From positions 1 to 14,328 of the forward strand of contig JAUVYZ010000015.1 in assembly GCA_030602845.1 (NCBI GenBank): a DNA stretch of 14,328 bases, written 5' to 3'. A program made the translations under genes and the position numbers. This DNA is from Phycisphaerae bacterium (lineage in GTDB: Bacteria > Planctomycetota > Phycisphaerae > Sedimentisphaerales > Anaerobacaceae). Under the pieces are notes generated by a model. The model saw only the letters and a program-made list of their open reading frames with translations. It was not told the origin of the DNA and did not search any database. Shown piece after piece: positions 14,005 to 14,328 of the stretch (its first letter is position 1; each line of letters opens with the position of its first letter).

Positions 14005-14180
14005 CGGCAATCTCGTTTTCAACTCAAAATTCAACACTCAAAATTCAAAACTATCTCTTCCTCGCACCGCGGCAATCTCGTTTTCAACTCAAAATTTAAC
14101 ACTCAAAATTCAAAACTATCTCTTCCTCGCACCGCGGCAATCTCGTTTTCAACTCAAAATTCAACACTCAAAATTCAAAA
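14005..14180. repeat. 65-bp tandem direct repeat, two full units plus a partial third
   Basis: Units begin at 14005, 14070 and 14135 with CGGCAATCTCGTTTTCAACT. The first two full units (14005-14069, 14070-14134) differ by about one base; the third matches for 46 bases and then diverges at 14181. Each unit contains an internal double motif ACTCAAAATTCAA spaced by one or two bases. The period is not a multiple of three and no stable ORF uses it, so it is non-coding. It begins 27 bp after the ndk stop codon. Confidence 0.9.
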
Positions 14181-14281
14181 TTAAATTACGGGGGGTTTAC
14201 TTTCTAACTGGGCAGAGATACTAAATCGGCGGGAAGTGCGCTGCCTCGCCAGCACGCGTTGAAAAAAACCCTCTCCCAAGT
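14181..14281. other. Intergenic stretch without a recognisable gene
   Basis: Between the 65-bp repeats and the terminal 19-bp repeats nothing recognisable was found. There is a run of six G at 14190-14195, no ORF of note and no clear hairpin with a T-run on either strand. Confidence 0.5.
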
Positions 14282-14328
14282 GAGTTTACACTGAGCTTCG
14301 GAGTTCACCCTGAGTGAAAGAGTTTACA
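14282..14328. repeat. 19-bp tandem repeat running out of the window
   Basis: GAGTTTACACTGAG (14282-14295), GAGTTCACCCTGAG (14301-14314) and GAGTTTACA (14320-14328) start exactly 19 bases apart. The first two match at 12 of 14 positions. The array reaches the last base of the window, so its full length and any further units cannot be seen. Confidence 0.6.

Noticed and set aside
14005..14180. CRISPR array
   Set aside because: The repeats are directly adjacent 65-bp units without unique spacers, and no cas genes are present.
13946..14224. Plus-strand frame across the 65-bp repeats
   Set aside because: The repeat period is not a multiple of three, so each unit is read in a different frame; it overlaps the end of ndk and looks non-coding.

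Overview
The window looks like a piece of a Planctomycetota chromosome, most likely class Phycisphaerae. This is inferred from gene content: a tandem set of Tat-exported Gfo/Idh/MocA oxidoreductases together with DUF6807 and DUF1080 proteins is typical of that phylum. Verrucomicrobiota or Lentisphaerota remain possible. No rRNA, tRNA, CRISPR array or complete insertion sequence was seen.

Positions 1-11393 hold eight genes, all on the minus strand. In transcription order they are: a DUF6807-DUF1080 fusion (11393-9531), a Gfo/Idh/MocA oxidoreductase (9490-8204), a stand-alone DUF6807 protein (8163-6898), a gap of about 300 bp with a hairpin-plus-T-run, a TIM-barrel sugar isomerase/epimerase (6591-5593), and four more Gfo/Idh/MocA oxidoreductases (5557-4157, 4075-2780, 2695-1439, 1354-50). 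All five oxidoreductases carry a twin-arginine signal, and both DUF6807 proteins carry Sec-type signals. Only the isomerase lacks an export signal. Members of these families elsewhere oxidise glycosides to 3-keto sugars (Gfo/Idh/MocA), cleave 3-keto-glycosides (DUF1080) and epimerise keto-sugars (YcjR/IolE-like barrels). The simplest reading is a periplasmic oxidative glycoside-breakdown locus; its substrate cannot be read from the sequence.

The last three oxidoreductase genes (50-4075) show tandem duplication: each is followed by a copy of the same spacer, and the two complete intergenic spacers are both 84 nt. The middle gene resembles one neighbour at its ends and the other neighbour in its C-terminal domain. 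The last gene differs at motif positions that are otherwise constant in the set.

Positions 11394-12573 are gene-poor. They hold a candidate promoter for the minus-strand cluster, a start-less open frame that may be a gene remnant, a small zinc-ribbon gene (minus strand), and a 260-bp segment bounded by imperfect inverted repeats that looks like a MITE or a decayed insertion sequence.

Positions 12574-13977 carry two plus-strand housekeeping-type genes: an OmpA-family lipoprotein and nucleoside diphosphate kinase. The right edge (13978-14328) is non-coding. It holds a 65-bp tandem repeat (two full units and one partial) and, at the very end, a 19-bp tandem repeat that runs out of the window.
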